From Caenorhabditis elegans (lineage: Eukaryota > Nematoda > Chromadorea > Rhabditida > Rhabditidae), in assembly GCF_000002985.6 (NCBI RefSeq), contig NC_003284.9:8866001-8930000 (forward strand): 64,000 nt of DNA. Reading direction: 5' to 3'. The notes under the pieces were generated by a model. The model searched no databases. It was not told the origin of the DNA and saw nothing but the letters and a program-made list of their open reading frames with translations. Below are positions 59,713-64,000 of the stretch, in pieces. Within the stretch, counting starts at the first letter, position 1. Each line of letters begins with the position of its first letter. A program made the translations under genes and the position numbers.

Positions 59713-62700
59713 ATCGTTTTGGAATTTTTTCTTTTCTACAACTGTTTTGTAAGTTAATGAGGAATCATGAATATTTTAGTACAAATTGCTTTTTTTTTTA
59801 ACAACTCCTCTAAAATACAAATATACACCAGATACAAAAATCAAAAAGGCTTCATGTAACACGAGATTTAAGACTACAATCCATTTGTTGTCACCAGGTG
59901 GTTTCGTGCACAATTGAATAAGCACATGCTCAACTTTTAACTGTGATGAAAAATCAAAGTGAAAATCAGAAAGCAGCAAAAGAAAAAACAACATAGATAA
60001 AATGAAACACCAATGATCATTGAAATAGTATTATTCAATTTATGTCAGACTTCATTTCATCTTCTTTTTTTCTTACATAAAATTCAATTAAATAGTCTTG
60101 TATTTTCTGGGAAAGTCTAACTAGTTAATTTATTTAATTTGTTCGAGAAAAGTTAAGGAATCCCAATGAGGTCTTAGTGGCTAGCGTTCAAAACAGAAAG
60201 AAAAGCAATTCATTATCGAAAAATTGAGCAAATAAAAAGAAAAGGGAACGACAATGAGTTCATTTTTTGAGTAGAAAGTATTAAAAGACTACAACATAGA
60301 AATCCTAAATTAGAGTGGGAGGATCTGTGACCTTGTTTGAAGAACAATTGATAGCATATATGTTTTTTCTAGAGTCATCGCATTTCAGAGTCAACCATAT
60401 AAACGCATTCTATGAATAGAATATCTGCTGGAAATGAGGAAGTGATGTGGAAAAACAATGTACTACGAAGGTCTTTGAAACTAAAATTCTTGGTTAAACT
60501 CGGAATTCGGAATTCAATTGTTGAAATTAGCTATTTACTCGAAGGAGTTCTTGGAAAACAATGTTGCTCAGTTCTTGAAACACTGGTGGCAATCGAAAAT
60601 GGACGAAAGGCACTGGGAAATTGAATCGTCTAGCTTTGAAGTAAAACTAACTGACCAGAAAAACAATTTCAGAGAATGCTATTATAAAATAAAATTGTAA
60701 TATCAATTGAAAAGCCAGACTAAAAATGAACGGCAGCACAAGAAATACCTATTAGCTTAATTCGAATTTCCGAGAGAAAAATCAAATTTATGTTTTTTTG
60801 AAATATTACGGTTTTTATCGGAATTTTCTAGATTAAAATGGAATTCCAAAAAACAAAAACAAAGACGATTCGAAGGATATTCGAATTAACTATTTTAAGT
60901 ACTCTTGACATTAACAAATATATAAATTTAAGACATAAACCAAAAAAATACGCAAAATATGATAATACGCTAATATTCTAATTCACACTTTTTCAAACAT
61001 TATTGCGAAGACTATACTGAATGTATAATAATAATTAGCTAAATTCATTATTCTAGAAACAAGCAATCTTTAAGCGCACGCACACTTAAAATTAGCTTTG
61101 TCAGTTGTTGGCTCACAAGGTTTCATGAATCACTCCTGAATGAGAAAAATATTACTTGTGCTTTAAATTTTGAGATAAAACTCGAACATAGAGTACATAT
61201 ATTCTCATCTATTTTTGTGTCAAGTTTTAAGTTCTCTAACTAACAAGAACACAAAATTCACAAATGGAGATTAGATGGTGTTTGGTTGAATCATTGAAAG
61301 TTCGGAATAATTTGGATGGTTCTTTGAGCGTTATATAGTAACTGATAGTTTTTATTAACGGTTATTCCAAAAACTTGAGTTTGATTTTAATTTTTTTTCT
61401 TTCATTTGGAAAGTGTGATGTTTTGGTTGCACTGTTTCAATTTTTAACATGCATAAAACAAATTAATTGAAACTTAAACATAATACATATGTCGATAGGT
61501 GAAAACGTGTTATGTTCCACTTTTTGATTGTAAATTAACATTTCAAAATTTTAAACAGTTTTCACTACGACATCTGATTGGATCGTAGAAATCACTTCAA
61601 TTCATTCACTCCCCAGCAATGTTCAACCTTTTACTTGTCATGTGGAAATAATACTACATTTTTGATTATCAAGCCCTAATTTTTAATTTTTGTTGGATGA
61701 TTTTTTGTAGAGAGTCAGTAATAATGTTGCAGAGTTGGTCAAATTAGAAACATTTCACAATAAATAGTTTTCATTTGTGAATGTCTCTCTATTCTGCCCT
61801 TTGAAAAATTACTCAACTTCCTTGTTCAATGAATTGTGTACTCATCACAAGAGACGGTGGCTCATTAATTTTTATCCAGAGCCCACCCACCCTCATTATT
61901 GTAGTCTTTGACCCCCCAACGCTCCGCCCTTGTTGTTGCTTGTCTACATCTTGTTTTGTTTTTTAACCTCTATTAATCATGCAAATAAATTATTTATTTT
62001 AAAGAAACATCAGTTATAAAATGATGCCCCGTAGGTGGGGGCGACCAGGGCAAAGTCAAAAAAGTCTAGAACCAGGAAAAGAGAAAGATCATTGAGAACT
62101 TTATACACATACACATATGGAAAAGGCGGCAATGACAAATTGATGAGATCTATGGATGATGATCTGATGAATGAACGACATATATCTCTGGGAATAAATG
62201 ATTGCGCTCCATGTGACTGACTACATTGAAAAGTTGAAAATGTTTAGTTTAGTCATCTTTATCGTCAAAGCTCAAAACACAGAAAGGGGTTCTGTAAAAT
62301 GGCTGAATAAAACTATTTTGAATTGATTTTTTTCAAACAAAAATTAACAATTCATATTTTTCCGGTCAGTGCTCTGATTAAATCGAAAAGGCCCCAGAAA
62401 GTGATATTCTTTATTCTTTAGGAATTTTTTTCGCTGCTGTTTGGAAATCATCGGAACAATAACACAAATTTCGCTACTCCGTATAATTCGCTTAATTAGA
62501 ACAAAGAAAGTTTAAAAAAATTCAATCAATTGATTAAAAAATTACAATTAAAGATTTTCAGATACAAGTCAAAATAACTTGATGTCGCTAGTCAACAAGT
62601 AATACTTCTACACAAAAATATAAAAACCACGAATCCAAAATATAAATCGGAAAATACAAGTCAATTGTGAATCTTCCCACACCTTTTTTCTCACGAAAAG

Positions 62701-64000
62701 TCGGGATCAAAGTTTTTTTAATCTACACCACTATCAAACAATCAACAACAATTAAAAACTGGGAAACATATGTAACCTATGTATGTCTGAAAATACAGTT
62801 AAATGCCATATTTAAAAAAAACGTGATTTCGAACTTAAATGAAACAAAGTCAGTTTTGGAGCTTACAAGGATAGAGATTAAACTATTCTTCGGAAGTACA
62901 AATAAAACAATATAATATTGTTTAAAATCTCTTTTCAGAATTTCCACAAAACATTATCAACAGAAAAACTCTTTGTAAATGAATGTAAATGAAAATGGTG
63001 TGCTGGTATAGGAATAGTTACTTAGAACTGAAATGTATACAAAATCAATGAAATTTTATTTAAACACCGGCTTAAATGTCTTAAATTGTAAGAAATCATC
63101 AAAAAATCTGGGGGTGGCATATAGAAGTTGCACGGCCAATTTTTCGATTTTTTGACCTATTTTCCGTAATTTTTGAGATATCATCACAAAAGTTTTGGAG
63201 TATAGGTTTTTCACCATTGTGAATCCGATTTCAATACCCTTTGCTTACCAAATTACACAGAAACTGCCATAACCGAAAATTTAGGGGGTGGCATATAGAA
63301 CATGCACGCACTGTAGTTGATTTGTAATGTTTTCTAATTATTTTTAATTTCCCAAACAAACGTGTCTTTTTTCCAAAAAAATAAATAAATTTTTTAATCA
63401 TGTTCCCGAAAACTTTAGTAAAATCCTTTCAAACGAAATCTATTTTGGTAGGTTCATGAATAATTGAAATCAAGTTTTGTTCCAATTTATTGAAAATTTC
63501 GTCTCAAAAACCAGAATAATTATCTAGGAAATAGTTCAACTTGCAGATTGGTTTTTTGCTGTTTTAAAGTGTCCCTTTTGCCGCCTCAATAACAAAATGC
63601 ATTATCATTTTCTGTTTTTGTCGTATCTTTATTAGTTAAGTCCACTGTATTTTCAACAATCACTTCCAATTATTTTTGTAGACTGGCGACTTTTGATCTG
63701 ACCATAATGATGTAGGTTATTTTTAAAAGTATAAAGACTTAAAATTTAAAAAGTTGAAAAGTTGATAAACATTCCATGTTCAATTAAGACTAGTTCATTA
63801 TTCATTTTAACCAATCTTCTTTTTCTGTTCTGTTTTGCAACTTGATTATTTCCAATCAACTGACAAACCACAGATCCCACCTACTTACTTTTGCTTTCAC
63901 TGGTAGGTTCCGTGATGAACCTAAACATAAGACAAAACGGTTTTTCACCGAATGACATCATCATTACCGCCCACTATCCATCTTCTCACTTAAAAGAAGT
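59713..64000. other. Interval to the end of the window
   Basis: AT-rich. It contains a short direct repeat pair (63110 and 63284, listed) and a GC-richer patch at about 61860-62060. Overlapping plus frames at 60412-60700 have no start context or splice partner. No gene is supported. Confidence 0.4.
63110..63307 (+). repeat. Pair of direct repeats around a short AT-rich unit
   Basis: GGGGGTGGCATATAGAA occurs at 63110-63126 and again at 63284-63300, each followed within a few bases by TGCACG. The 157 bases between are AT-rich. The pair looks like two units of a dispersed tandem family or the ends of a degraded element. Confidence 0.7.

Noticed and set aside
1-64000. CRISPR arrays, bacterial operons, phage or plasmid features
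   Set aside because: The window is eukaryotic, with spliced genes throughout; no regularly spaced repeat array or bacterial gene was seen.

Overview
The window looks like nuclear DNA of a Caenorhabditis nematode, almost certainly C. elegans. It is AT-rich, with many short introns (about 45-60 bp) ending in TTTTCAG-type acceptors, acceptor-like sites just upstream of several start codons (as expected for spliced-leader trans-splicing), dispersed foldback repeats, and an element carrying the terminal sequence of transposon Tc1. Several genes are recognisable by name (ins-9, ubc-22, ubc-21, cyn-8, nlp-14). From memory these lie on chromosome X around cosmids C06E2 and D1009. No database was consulted; all exon models below were joined by hand from splice signals and reading phase.

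Layout. Positions 1-8.7 kb are gene-dense: ins-9 (minus, insulin-like peptide); ubc-22 (minus) and ubc-21 (plus) head to head, both E2-fold plus UBA proteins, of which only UBC-21 keeps the catalytic cysteine; then a minus-strand 291-residue protein with a GYF-like motif, convergent with ubc-21. Positions 8.7-27 kb are gene-poor: a tRNA-Trp (11340), a 91-residue three-exon gene (13650-14406), a long CT microsatellite (16385), small repeats, and an isolated minus-strand open segment (22848-23090) that may be an exon or gene remnant. Positions 27.1-32.3 kb hold an 11-exon plus-strand gene for a 967-residue protein of no family I recognise; one intron carries a duplicated copy of its own acceptor region.

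Positions 33.4-44.5 kb appear to be one gene for a type II membrane protein with a Thr/Glu-rich stalk and a C-terminal fibrinogen-related domain. Its first exon is separated from the rest by an 8.5 kb intron containing a 923-bp Tc1-ended foldback element. Next are cyn-8 (45.4-47.8 kb, plus, cyclophilin with an RS-rich tail) and nlp-14 (51.7-53.4 kb, minus, neuropeptide precursor with 12 repeated peptides). Positions 53.4-64 kb are mostly gene-free apart from a tRNA-Gln (59641) with a mismatched anticodon stem and some low-confidence open frames.

The genes are not an operon or pathway; they are independent units on both strands. The most interesting arrangement is the divergent pair of a catalytically competent E2 and a paralogue-like E2 without its cysteine. 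Next are the neuropeptide gene whose introns fall exactly in the Lys-Arg cleavage sites, the unassigned 967-residue protein, and the membrane-anchored fibrinogen-domain protein.
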